From: an uncultured Clostridia bacterium
Lineage (GTDB): Bacteria > Bacillota > Clostridia > Christensenellales > Pumilibacteraceae
Direction: 5' to 3'
Assembly: GCA_947178255.1 (NCBI GenBank)
Contig: CAMWXP010000004.1
Location: forward strand, 1-64,000
DNA: 64,000 nt
The position numbers were made by a program, and so were the translations under genes. Numbering within the stretch: the stretch's first letter is position 1; every line of letters starts with the position of its first letter. This document shows positions 47,053 to 56,469 of the stretch, piece by piece. Under the pieces are notes generated by a model. The model was not told where the DNA came from. It did no database searches and saw only the letters and a list, made by a program, of their open reading frames with translations.

Positions 47053-48064
47053 ATAATCCAAATATGCTTTGCGGCATGGCGTTGATTATCATGCCGAGCG
47101 CGACGGAAACGACGTACATTACCGCGATTACAAGCACGGTGTTCTTTACCGATTTGTTTTGCTTGGCAAGCACGGCGTAGCCTATGCCCGCGCCCACGCA
47201 CAGTCCGGCAACCGCGCCGCCTAAGGATAGCCCGCCCACTACGTACAGCTCGGTTATAACGACGGACGCCGCGCAGTTGGGTATAAGCCCGACAAGTCCC
47301 GCAAGCACGGGCTGGAAATATCCCGTCGAACCGATAAATTCGGCAATGCGCTTTTCGCCCACGTAATACACCGCTATGCCGAAAATCACGTTAACTATAA
47401 ATATAAAGAATATTACGGTAGCGGTATGCAGCAGCGGGTGCTTAATATACATGTCGAACACGCGCTTTGCCTTTTGCTTTTTGGTCGCGTTTTCGCCGTC
47501 CCACTCGTCCTCGTCTATATTGTGGTGGTGGCAGCCGTGTATATGCACAGCCTTTTCCTCGTCGTGATTATGTTCATGCTCATGTTCGTGGTCGTGACTA
47601 TGCTCATGCTCATGTGCATGCTCGTCTATATGCGCGTCGGTTGCGGCGTTTTCGGCTGCCGTAACACTACGCTTTTGCATAAGCTTTTGCGCGGCAAATG
47701 CGATATATCCGACAAGGAGTGCAAAGATTATTTTGATAATGATTACAGGCAGTATTTTGGTAACGCCCGCGTAGCTGGACAGCATTATGGGAAGCGCTTC
47801 GTCGCTTGTGGCTATGTACACGGCGAGCAGCGTGCCCAATGCTATTTTGCGCTTGGTGTACAGCTCGGTAGCGACCACCGAAAATCCGCACTGCGGCACA
47901 ATGCCAACCGCCGTGCCGATTAGCGGAGCGAACCCGCCGCTCATTGCCTTTTGAACTCTTACGTTTGACTTGTACTCCAAAATCTCTATAATGAAATTCA
48001 TTATCAGCAAAAACGGCAGCACTTTGAGCGTATCGATAAACGCGTCTAAAAACACCTCGCCCAT
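47051..48064 (-). CDS. Putative metal (manganese-type/arsenic-efflux-annotated) transporter with His-rich cytoplasmic loop
   Basis: Two-lobed multi-TM protein with duplicated VPQCGFSVVATELY / IPNCAASVVITELY motifs; HAHEHEHSHDHEHEHEHNHDEE loop. Confidence 0.75.
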   Translation of the reverse strand: MGEVFLDAFIDTLKVLPFLLIMNFIIEILEYKSNVRVQKAMSGGFAPLIGTAVGIVPQCGFSVVATELYTKRKIALGTLLAVYIATSDEALPIMLSSYAGVTKILPVIIIKIIFALLVGYIAFAAQKLMQKRSVTAAENAATDAHIDEHAHEHEHSHDHEHEHEHNHDEEKAVHIHGCHHHNIDEDEWDGENATKKQKAKRVFDMYIKHPLLHTATVIFFIFIVNVIFGIAVYYVGEKRIAEFIGSTGYFQPVLAGLVGLIPNCAASVVITELYVVGGLSLGGAVAGLCVGAGIGYAVLAKQNKSVKNTVLVIAVMYVVSVALGMIINAMPQSIFGL

Positions 48065-49206
48065 CAGTCGCACCTCTTTTGCGCATACGTACATTCTATT
48101 AAATCGGCTATCTGCTTTGCCGCTCTCGGACTGCGCCCGCCTTTTTTGCGTGCGGCAAGCTCAGCGACCGAGCCGTATTCGTCACGCCACTTTATGGCGC
48201 GCGACCTTAGTATTTGCTTTAATATATCGACAAAGCCGTCGCTGTCCGGGCTTAGGTACGTGACAACAAGCCCGAACCTATCGAACAAGGCTAGCTCGGA
48301 CTGACTGTACGAAAGCGCGTCCCGTCTTTCGCCGTCGCGGGCGCGGTCGATAGTGCAGTACACCAAATAATTATCGGGCGCGTCGTCCAGCACTCTGTCG
48401 ATAGCGGCACGGTTAGCTTGCCACGCGTCAACGTCCACCGCGTCGGCGAATATGATAAACCTTTGTTTGAGCCCGCGTATTTTTTTGACCAGCTCTTGTA
48501 GCTCGGATATGTCGGCTATCTCTATCAGTTTCAGCCTGCCGACAAACTCGCCCGCCACCGCGCGCACCGTTGCCGACTTGCCCATGCCGCGTTCGCCGTA
48601 CAGCAGCGTGTGGAATGCGGGTAAACCGTCCACAAAGCTTTTAGTGTTTTTTTCTATCTCGTATTTTTCTTCTATGTAACCTTTTAGGTCTGACAGTCTT
48701 TCGCTTCGCGCCGCCGCGGCCTTAAACGTACCGTCGCGGTACACAAAGCTATCCCCGCCACTCAATATCCCGCAGCCGTTATTTGCGTACGCTTGCAGCA
48801 GTCCGTCGTAAGTGACGGCAAACCCGCCGAACCCGAACTGCGGAAAGAACGGCGCATCGCCACTGAACTCGCTCGGCTTGACAAGCGACAGCTGCTTAAA
48901 GGTGAGTAGCTCGTTTTGCACTTGCGCTTTTATCTTGGGCGAAATGCGCTCGCCCCTTGCCGCCGCGCGGCTGAACGGATTGTCGTCGGCAAGCACAAGC
49001 TTTTTTATCCACTCGCCCGTACTGTCGCAGTCGCTATCCGCCACGGCACGAAAAACCTCCGCCGCGTATTGTATGCGGTGGGACGAATCGGGCGCGGCAA
49101 TCAATTCGGAAAGCGGCCTTGCCGCAGCCGCCACAGCCGAATATACCGACACCGATTTGTATTGCAAATAAAGCTTATCCATTCCGTCCATAATATAGTC
49201 AGCCAT
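48064..49206 (-). CDS. DUF815-type AAA ATPase (true start possibly 49191 or 49182)
   Basis: Walker A LLYGERGMGKSATVRA; ATGA overlap with transporter gene. Confidence 0.82.
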   Translation of the reverse strand: MADYIMDGMDKLYLQYKSVSVYSAVAAAARPLSELIAAPDSSHRIQYAAEVFRAVADSDCDSTGEWIKKLVLADDNPFSRAAARGERISPKIKAQVQNELLTFKQLSLVKPSEFSGDAPFFPQFGFGGFAVTYDGLLQAYANNGCGILSGGDSFVYRDGTFKAAAARSERLSDLKGYIEEKYEIEKNTKSFVDGLPAFHTLLYGERGMGKSATVRAVAGEFVGRLKLIEIADISELQELVKKIRGLKQRFIIFADAVDVDAWQANRAAIDRVLDDAPDNYLVYCTIDRARDGERRDALSYSQSELALFDRFGLVVTYLSPDSDGFVDILKQILRSRAIKWRDEYGSVAELAARKKGGRSPRAAKQIADLIECTYAQKRCD

Positions 49207-49235
49207 AGTGTACTACTTGTTTGCGAATTTGTCAA
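49207..49235 (-). promoter_or_regulatory. Promoter of the DUF815 gene
   Basis: TTGACA (49230-49235), 17-bp spacer, TACACT (49207-49212) abutting the annotated ATG. Confidence 0.72.
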
Positions 49236-49281
49236 CAATGGTAAAACACGCAAAATCGTTTTCGACAAACCTTATCCCCGT

Positions 49282-49310
49282 TTGACAAAATTCGCAATAT
49301 AATATACAAT
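49282..49310 (+). promoter_or_regulatory. Promoter of the 49317 gene; -10 lies 6 nt from the ATG
   Basis: TTGACA (49282-49287), 17-bp spacer, TACAAT (49305-49310), ATTTGT, ATG at 49317. Confidence 0.75.
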
Positions 49311-49316
49311 ATTTGT

Positions 49317-49922
49317 ATGGAAAGAATATTCACGGTTGACGATATAATAGACTGCGTAAACGAGTACGGCATACTTCCGTTTTGGGCGGAAGACGAGTTT
49401 TCCGCGTGGCAGCTTAGCGGCGTAAGCTTTATGAAGCTGTGGAATATGCGCGAAAAAGCGATAAATTCCAAAAAGATTGCGTACGGCAAATTCGTCAACA
49501 AAAAATCTACGTTTGTGTCGCTGGAAGCCTTCCCCTACCTGTGCGCGCTCCGTCGCGACGGATACGACTTCGATTCGCTTTCCGACGAAGGGCGTGCGCC
49601 GCGTCGGGAAATAGAATTGATGAACGCCGTCGGCACACAACCCACGCGCTCGTACAGACTGAAACAAACCTTGGGCATAAAGGGCTTTGACGGCGTTGTC
49701 ACCTCGCTGCAAAACAAAACCTATCTGTGCCTTACCTTTGAAAAGAGCTATATGGGCACGGCAATGCTAAGCCGTCCCGAAGACGTTTTCGGTTACGACT
49801 ACGTACGCTCGACGTACAATCTATCCGTAGAGGAAAACGCGGCCAAGCTTTTGGAGCTGTGCAAAGGACTGTACGAATTCGACGAAAAAACTCGATCAAA
49901 AATTCTATCGCCGGTAATTTAA
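49317..49922 (+). CDS. Uncharacterised protein (201 aa), possibly AlkZ-related winged-helix family
   Basis: Intact ORF with own promoter and terminator; family call tentative. Confidence 0.65.
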   Translation: MERIFTVDDIIDCVNEYGILPFWAEDEFSAWQLSGVSFMKLWNMREKAINSKKIAYGKFVNKKSTFVSLEAFPYLCALRRDGYDFDSLSDEGRAPRREIELMNAVGTQPTRSYRLKQTLGIKGFDGVVTSLQNKTYLCLTFEKSYMGTAMLSRPEDVFGYDYVRSTYNLSVEENAAKLLELCKGLYEFDEKTRSKILSPVI

Positions 49923-49940
49923 TAAAAAATAATCACAAAC

Positions 49941-49968
49941 AAAAAACCACCTTTCAGGTGGTTTTTTG
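49941..49968. terminator. Bidirectional terminator
   Basis: AAAAAACCACCTTTCAGGTGGTTTTTT between convergent genes. Confidence 0.85.
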
Positions 49969-49980
49969 TTTGTTGACTTT

Positions 49981-50205
49981 TTACAGCGTTTCGAGCTTAC
50001 GGTTGAGTTTGGCAAGCTGCTCGCGTTTGAGTTCGATTTCCGCCGAATAGGTGCGGAAGAACTGTACGTCTTGCTCCTCGGGGTCCTGCTTGCTGATAAG
50101 CGCATCGATAATCGACGCCTGCGACCTGGAACGCTTGATTTCAAGCTGTTTGATTTCTTCCTCAAGCGATTTGATTTCCTTTGCAAGTTCCTTTTTGAAA
50201 GACAT
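49981..50205 (-). CDS. Small coiled-coil protein (74 aa)
   Basis: Heptad-like MSFKKELAKEIKSLEEEIKQLEIKRSR...; AAGGAG ribosome-binding site. Confidence 0.65.
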   Translation of the reverse strand: MSFKKELAKEIKSLEEEIKQLEIKRSRSQASIIDALISKQDPEEQDVQFFRTYSAEIELKREQLAKLNRKLETL

Positions 50206-50220
50206 ATTATTTCTCCTTGT

Positions 50221-53079
50221 TTATTTTTTATTTTGTGACGGTTTCTTTGCCGTCGAGGTTTTGGATTGTGCAGGCTTTTTAGCTGTGGACGGTTTCTTTT
50301 TGGTCGCCGCAGTTTCCGCCTTAGGCTCTTCCGCAGTCCCTTCTACCGTAGGCGCAGCAGGTGCTTGCTCGGTCGGGGTTTCTACGGGCGCAGCAGTGGG
50401 TTCTTGCACAGGCGCGGGCGTCGGCTCGGGCTTGAGCTCTTCCGTCCCGTTAGGCGCAGGCGCTTGTTCGGGGTTGGCAGTTTCACGCATGCGGTTGGCA
50501 AGCTGCTGTATGGCCTCTGCGCGCTCGCGCATCTTTTCGGCACGAGCTTCGGCCTTGCGCGCTTTTTCTTCCAGCGCGGCTATCTTCAAGTCGACAGGCA
50601 GTGCTTTCTGCTCGGCGGCTCTTGCCTTGCGCGCTTCCTTTTGTTCCTCGCGCTTTGCTTCGGCCTCGCGTTGTTGATTGACTTCGTCCATTTGCTGTTT
50701 GTATTCGTAGTTCTTTTTGCTGGCACGGATAGCCGCAACAGTGGCGTCCACAGCTGCCTGAGTGCGGATGTCTATCATCAGCTTGTCGGTGAGAATACGA
50801 AGCACGCCCTTCTTGATAAGTACTAATACGATAAGCGCAACAATGAGCAGTGCGCCAATCACTATAAGCACCGTCGCCCATACGGGAATACCCGCTTTTT
50901 CGTGGATTGCAAATACCGTGCTGTATTCCAGTCCGTCGTAGTCGCCGGAGCCGATTACAATCGCGGTAAGGGTGTACATACCCGCTTTAGCGGAGCTAAG
51001 CTTGTTTACACCGGTAACGTTGTTGTAGATATCCTTACCGTCGCCGTCCTTAATTACGATATTAACGTCGCCGTACAGCGGCTTTGCCACTGGCAAGTTG
51101 GTCGATTTGAATTGTCCCTCCGTCCAAACGACAACAGCGGGCGTGACATCCCATCTATTAGACGCGCGGAATACCTTGAACGGCACGCCGCGATGCATAA
51201 GCGCTTTATAATTGGTACTGCCCTTGACAGCGGCAATCAAGTAGTACGTGCCTGCGGGAAGCGCGGTAAGCGACTCCGCCACGTCGTCGGATACAAGCCC
51301 ATCCGTCAAAGTGAAGGACGCCAACACATCGGCCGCTGGGGTTTCGCCGGCTTGGTCGGTAGTTATCTTAAACGACAGATCGGCATTATTGTCGAGATAG
51401 GTCGGCCTGGCTGTGATAAGGTTCATCTGCTTATCGTAGTTACCGTATGTCCAATACATTATGCTCGGCACGTCCTGCCACGAATTGACAGCGGGAGTGA
51501 TTTCGTACACTTCGTCAAACGGAACCGAGCCGATAAAGTTGCCTTTGCCGACAAACATGAACGACGCTTTGCCCACTTTTACGCTTTCGCTGGTCAACTC
51601 GTAGTCATCAAGCGGCACAAGTTCGACGCCGCGGAACGTTACTACAGCTTGCGGCACGTTGTTGTTTTTCGCGTTATATTCCACTTTGTCGGTCAAAAGC
51701 TTTATGGTTATGTCCTTGTTGTCCGCTTCGTCAAGGCTGACATTTTCGGCGTTAACCTCATAGCAAGCGACGCCAAAGCCGTAGGTGCGGGAAAGGGAGC
51801 AAAAGACAACGCCTGCCGCCTCGTGATCATTATTATCCCACCACCAGTGTTCATGATCGTCGGTGGATGTGTAAGCGGGCACGTACACGTTGAGCGTGTA
51901 ATTACCTACTTCAAGCAAATCGAGTTGAGCGGTGTAGTAATCGTCGTCCAGTTGTTTGGTCGTATCAATTACGTATTCGCCCTGCCCCATCTGTACGTCA
52001 TAATATTTAATGACAGTGCTGCTGCCGGTGCCGCTGTACTGTACGGCAAAACGCGAAAGCACCGTGTCGCCGCTTGCAAGCGTGAACACTGCATAGTCGC
52101 CATGCTCTGGACGAATGTCCAGTGCGGAAACTTCGCTGCCGAGTGCCCAGCCCTCTACCGTCGTGTCCTTATCGCCTTCAAGCGTTCTAAGTGCGTTGTG
52201 GAGGGTGACTATGTACCAATCCTTGGTGAGCGTAATCGTTTTTTCACCGTTATCCAACACCCAGTTATCGGCAAGGGTAATCGTCGCGGTAGTGGTTATT
52301 TTGTTTACCTTGTTCGCTTCGCCCGCAGCGGTTTGCGCTTCGTAGCTAACGCTTACCGCAGACATGTAATCGTTAAGCGTTTTATTATCGTTTATTTGAT
52401 AGTTCTTGTTGAGCTCGACCGTGTATTCGTCGCCCGTATAGCGCACGTACGAATTGTAAAGCATGCCGATAGTTACGCTGGCACCGTACTCGCTGTTATA
52501 CTCCGCGTCGGGATTGAAGTGCGTCATGCAGTCGCCGAGCGCCGTAGCGTTTTCGCCGTCGGTAAGCACCCAAAGCCTATTGGGTTCGCCGTCGCCGTGG
52601 TAGTCGGCAAAGTCGCTGTCGTGCAAGTCGAGCACGTCCGGAGCAATGGTAAACGTTATCTTTTTGTCGGCATCGGCAATATCCGCAGACGCGCCGTCTA
52701 TTATTGCCGTGTAGTTGGCGGCGTTTGCGACCGCAGTAGCGCTCTCCTCCCCAACGGCAAACGACAAGTGCATGTCCTGCGAGTCATAGTAAACCTCGGT
52801 GACATCATCCCCATCTTTTACTTCGGCACGTATCCGATCGATATAATCCACACCATCGTCGTACGTATACAGGGTCGTGCCGTTTACGAACGAATGCCAT
52901 TCTCCGTTAGACACCTGATATTTCCATGTCACAGTGCAGGTAGCTTCTTCCGTATCGGTCTCGTCCGCCGATGCCACGCCGCGCGGCAATAGCAAAACTA
53001 CCGCAAAAGCGACGGCAAGCGAACAAAGCACGGTAATAAGCGCCTTGATAAGCTCGGTCTTTTTCAGTTTAAACGTCAT
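50221..53079 (-). CDS. Large single-pass surface protein with cytoplasmic coiled-coil and basic Ala/Pro/Lys tail
   Basis: N-terminal signal sequence; TM VWATVLIVIGALLIVALIVLVLI; tail KKKPSTAKKPAQSKTSTAKKPSQNKK; GGAGG ribosome-binding site. Confidence 0.78.
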   Translation of the reverse strand: MTFKLKKTELIKALITVLCSLAVAFAVVLLLPRGVASADETDTEEATCTVTWKYQVSNGEWHSFVNGTTLYTYDDGVDYIDRIRAEVKDGDDVTEVYYDSQDMHLSFAVGEESATAVANAANYTAIIDGASADIADADKKITFTIAPDVLDLHDSDFADYHGDGEPNRLWVLTDGENATALGDCMTHFNPDAEYNSEYGASVTIGMLYNSYVRYTGDEYTVELNKNYQINDNKTLNDYMSAVSVSYEAQTAAGEANKVNKITTTATITLADNWVLDNGEKTITLTKDWYIVTLHNALRTLEGDKDTTVEGWALGSEVSALDIRPEHGDYAVFTLASGDTVLSRFAVQYSGTGSSTVIKYYDVQMGQGEYVIDTTKQLDDDYYTAQLDLLEVGNYTLNVYVPAYTSTDDHEHWWWDNNDHEAAGVVFCSLSRTYGFGVACYEVNAENVSLDEADNKDITIKLLTDKVEYNAKNNNVPQAVVTFRGVELVPLDDYELTSESVKVGKASFMFVGKGNFIGSVPFDEVYEITPAVNSWQDVPSIMYWTYGNYDKQMNLITARPTYLDNNADLSFKITTDQAGETPAADVLASFTLTDGLVSDDVAESLTALPAGTYYLIAAVKGSTNYKALMHRGVPFKVFRASNRWDVTPAVVVWTEGQFKSTNLPVAKPLYGDVNIVIKDGDGKDIYNNVTGVNKLSSAKAGMYTLTAIVIGSGDYDGLEYSTVFAIHEKAGIPVWATVLIVIGALLIVALIVLVLIKKGVLRILTDKLMIDIRTQAAVDATVAAIRASKKNYEYKQQMDEVNQQREAEAKREEQKEARKARAAEQKALPVDLKIAALEEKARKAEARAEKMRERAEAIQQLANRMRETANPEQAPAPNGTEELKPEPTPAPVQEPTAAPVETPTEQAPAAPTVEGTAEEPKAETAATKKKPSTAKKPAQSKTSTAKKPSQNKK

Positions 53080-53145
53080 GGTAATCCCTCCGTAAACGTT
53101 TGGATGCTTTTTCTGCCGATTTAAAAAACGACAAAAAGCGCGTAT

Positions 53146-53191
53146 ACATATATACTATTGTATTATATATGTTACGCACCCTTTATGTCAA
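53146..53191 (-). promoter_or_regulatory. Promoter with overlapping inverted repeat for the surface-protein gene
   Basis: TTGACA-N18-TATAAT; ACATATATA-N9-TATATATGT (53146-53172) overlaps the -10. Confidence 0.62.
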
Positions 53192-53206
53192 GTACTTTAA
53201 GGAAAT

Positions 53207-53239
53207 CCCCTACTTCTTTTTGAAAAAAGAAGTAGGGGC
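53207..53239 (-). terminator. Terminator of ppk
   Basis: CCCCTACTTCTTTTTGAAAAAAGAAGTAGGGG hairpin downstream of the 53260 stop. Confidence 0.7.
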
Positions 53240-53259
53240 AATTTAATGTCTACGGTTTT

Positions 53260-55326
53260 CTACAATGTGAATTTACCTTTTAAGAAGCGTTCTTGGCTGT
53301 TTACTTCCTCGCCGATAACGTCTATCGGCATGTACGTGCCCTGCTCGGTCAGCCTGCGACCCTTTACGTTGTCGGCAAGCATGACGGACAGCATGCCGTA
53401 AATTTTGTCGGCTATTTCGCCGTCCAGCACGGGCGTGGCAATTTCCACGCGCTTATCCGTGTTGCGCGTCATAAGGTCTGCGCTGCTTATAAACAACGCT
53501 CTGTCATCCTTATCGCCAAAGCTGTATATACGTGAATGTTCGAGCAACCTGCCTACAATGCTTATTACCGAAATGTTTTCGGTCTTACCCTTTACGCCGG
53601 GCACAAGGCAGCAAATGCCGCGAACTACCAATTTTATTTTTACGCCCGCCTTGCTCGCCGCTATCAGCTTGTCTATAATAGGCTTGTCGGTAAGGCTGTT
53701 CATTTTTGCGGAGATGTATGCGGGCTTGCCGCTTGCCGCCTTTTGCGTTTCGCGCTCGATGTACTTTATAATGCCACTTTTTAGCGATTTGGGCGCGATA
53801 AGCAGCTTGGAATATTCGCCGTTTTCTATATTGCAAATTGCGAGGTTGCGGAAGAACGCTACCGCGTCAGCCCCAACACTTTCGTCCGCAGTTATTATGT
53901 TCAGATCGGTGTACAGCTTGCTCGTTTGCTCGTTGTAGTTGCCAGTGCCGAGGTGAGTAATGTACCGCAGCTTGTCGCCGTCGGTGAGCACGATCGAAAT
54001 AATTTTGGAATGCACCTTGTAATTGCCGCAACCGAATATGACCGTACAGCCCGCTTCTTTAAGCACTTCCGAAAAATACAGATTGTTCTCCTCGTCGAAG
54101 CGCGCGCAAAGCTCTATGACGACCGTAACTTCCTTGCCGTTCTCGCTCGCCTTTTTTAGCGCGTCCACAATGCGCGAACGATGGTCCAGCCTGTAAATGG
54201 TTATCTTTATCGACGCAACGCGCGGGTCGACGGCGCACTCGTCGAGCAGTCGCACCAGCGTGTCCATGCTGTCGAACGGGTATGCCAAAAATATATCGTG
54301 ATTTAGCGCCGCTTCCAGCACCGAGCAGTCGGGAGAAACGGGCGGCATCAACGGGCGTTGCGGCTTATATTTTAGCGCGTCCACGTATTCGGGATTTATA
54401 TACCCGCCGAGCGACATAAGGAACTTAAAATCGAATCCGTGCCGCGCGGTGAAGCAATACTGTTTTTTAATGCCGAGCAGTTTAAGCAAAAACGCCTTTA
54501 TATCGGGCGCGCCGTCGTCTATCTGCAACCTTACCGCGTCCTGCGTGCCGCGCAGCTCTACCTTGTGTTTGAGAAACTTGGAAAAGTCGAAATCGCGTTC
54601 TATATCGTTGTCGTCCAAATTGGCGTCGAAGTCGGCGTTGCGCGTAAGTCTGAGCATAGCCTGACTGCGAATCTTGTAGCCCTCGAACGCCATATATCCG
54701 AACGTGCGGATAAGCTCTTCCACCGTGATTATGTTCACCTTTTTGCCGCCGTCTATCTTGTACACGCGCGGCAGCTTTTGGTTGATTGCCATGACGCCGT
54801 ACATAAGCCTGTCGGACTTGGTCAGCTCGAACATCATGTAGCTGTTCATGTTCTCGAACTTGATCATAGGATGCTTGGCGTCAAGCACCATCGGCGAAAG
54901 CAGCGGCAGCACCGATTGGGTAAAGTAATGCTTGCACTTGGCATACTGCTTTTGCGACAGCTCCTTGCCCGAGCGTATTCTCAACCCGTTCTTGTTAAGC
55001 TCCGATTTGAGTTTTACGTACACCGCGTCGGCGATTTTGTAGTAATCCTTGGTCAGCTTGAGTATGCCCTCTACCTGCTCGGTTGCGGTAAGGTCGGTCT
55101 TGTTCTCCTTGGCGTCGCCGTTTACCTTGGCGTCGCTCAAAAGACTGCCCACGCGCACCATAAAGAATTCGTCCAGGTTGGAATGGAATATGGACAAAAA
55201 CTTGCACTTTTCGAGCAGCGGATTTGTGGCGTCCGTTGCTTGATCCAACACGCGCTTGTTAAACATCAGCCACGAATATTCGCGGTTTATGTATACGTCC
55301 TTTATAAACTTGTTTTCGTTTGACAT
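53260..55326 (-). CDS. ppk1: Polyphosphate kinase 1
   Basis: NREYSWLMFNKRVL, HSNLDEFFMVRVG, GTGNYNEQTSKLYTDL. Confidence 0.97.
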   Translation of the reverse strand: MSNENKFIKDVYINREYSWLMFNKRVLDQATDATNPLLEKCKFLSIFHSNLDEFFMVRVGSLLSDAKVNGDAKENKTDLTATEQVEGILKLTKDYYKIADAVYVKLKSELNKNGLRIRSGKELSQKQYAKCKHYFTQSVLPLLSPMVLDAKHPMIKFENMNSYMMFELTKSDRLMYGVMAINQKLPRVYKIDGGKKVNIITVEELIRTFGYMAFEGYKIRSQAMLRLTRNADFDANLDDNDIERDFDFSKFLKHKVELRGTQDAVRLQIDDGAPDIKAFLLKLLGIKKQYCFTARHGFDFKFLMSLGGYINPEYVDALKYKPQRPLMPPVSPDCSVLEAALNHDIFLAYPFDSMDTLVRLLDECAVDPRVASIKITIYRLDHRSRIVDALKKASENGKEVTVVIELCARFDEENNLYFSEVLKEAGCTVIFGCGNYKVHSKIISIVLTDGDKLRYITHLGTGNYNEQTSKLYTDLNIITADESVGADAVAFFRNLAICNIENGEYSKLLIAPKSLKSGIIKYIERETQKAASGKPAYISAKMNSLTDKPIIDKLIAASKAGVKIKLVVRGICCLVPGVKGKTENISVISIVGRLLEHSRIYSFGDKDDRALFISSADLMTRNTDKRVEIATPVLDGEIADKIYGMLSVMLADNVKGRRLTEQGTYMPIDVIGEEVNSQERFLKGKFTL

Positions 55327-55351
55327 GATTGTCCTTAAATATTATTTGGAA

Positions 55352-56356
55352 TTAGTCCGATTTCTTTCCGTTGCTTTTCTTTTTGCGCTTGGGCTGCGGC
55401 GGTTCGGGCATGTACGTGGGAATGCTCTCGTTGAGGTCAATTGGTACGCCCGTCTCCGCGCCCGTCGCAACAAGCGACAAATACCCTTCCTTAACGCCGC
55501 AATCGCTTATCATAACGCTGTCCGGCTTGAACCTACGCAGCATTTCTTTAAGTACTATGGCAGCTACCGGCAAAACGTGAATCTTTTCGGGCGCAACCTT
55601 CATTATAAGCCGAGTGCGGTCGGACGACGAAAGCAGCCACTTGCAAAACTGCTTGTATTTGGTATAGTCGAATTCGGTGCTCATACGCTCCTTTTCGCAA
55701 TACTCGCTGTACGCCGCGTATATGGCGTCGTTGATAGACCCGACAAGCACCGCCGTGGTGAACTCGTTTTTGCCCGCAAGATTGGCTTCGTCGGACTTTT
55801 TGCGCACGTACTTCTTTATGCTCTTGGCTTGGTCGTCGGTCGGGTAAATGTCTACCGTGTACTTGTTGCGCAGCTTAATCGGCCCGAAATCCAAGCACAC
55901 CATTTCGTCCTTGCGTTCTTTTTTAAAGTCGCAAAGCTCCACGCTCCCGCCGCCTATGTCGATAAGAATAACCTTTTCGTATGCCATATATTTGCGGTTG
56001 GACAAAAAGTCGCAGTACGCTTCGGTCACGCCGTCAAGGTAGTTGATGACAATGCCCGTGCGCATACGAATCTTTTCCGCAACTTCTTCTATGTTGTCTA
56101 TGTTGCGCAACGCCGCCGTGGAAATGCAATAGCACTCGTCCACACCCATCGCCTTGACGGTGGAGCGCGCCGTTATAAGCGCGTCGATAAGCTTTTCAAT
56201 GCCGCGACGGGAAATGGAATGCCCCTCGAAGTAATCGGCAACGGCAATGTTGGCGCGGTCCTTGTATACCGCCGTAAAAATGCCCGTAGCTTTGTCGCCC
56301 TCGGCAACAACTATCGACACACCCGTCGAGCTAAGGTCTATAACTGCGTATTTCAT
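55352..56356 (-). CDS. ppx: Ppx/GppA family exopolyphosphatase
   Basis: YAVIDLSSTGVSIVV, LIDIGGGSVEL; upstream of ppk1. Confidence 0.88.
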   Translation of the reverse strand: MKYAVIDLSSTGVSIVVAEGDKATGIFTAVYKDRANIAVADYFEGHSISRRGIEKLIDALITARSTVKAMGVDECYCISTAALRNIDNIEEVAEKIRMRTGIVINYLDGVTEAYCDFLSNRKYMAYEKVILIDIGGGSVELCDFKKERKDEMVCLDFGPIKLRNKYTVDIYPTDDQAKSIKKYVRKKSDEANLAGKNEFTTAVLVGSINDAIYAAYSEYCEKERMSTEFDYTKYKQFCKWLLSSSDRTRLIMKVAPEKIHVLPVAAIVLKEMLRRFKPDSVMISDCGVKEGYLSLVATGAETGVPIDLNESIPTYMPEPPQPKRKKKSNGKKSD

Positions 56357-56395
56357 ATTTCACCTAATTATAAAAAGTTTATAAATATTTCTTTT

Positions 56396-56469
56396 TGTCA
56401 TTCTGAGCGTAGCGAAGAATCTCATCCTTATTCCATTCTGCATTCTACATTCTGCATTCTGCATTAATT
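56396..56469. repeat. Dispersed intergenic repeat abutting the pfkA stop
   Basis: GTCATTCTGAGCGTAGCGAAGAATCTCATCCTTATT followed by ATTCTGCATT-type tandem units. Confidence 0.7.
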
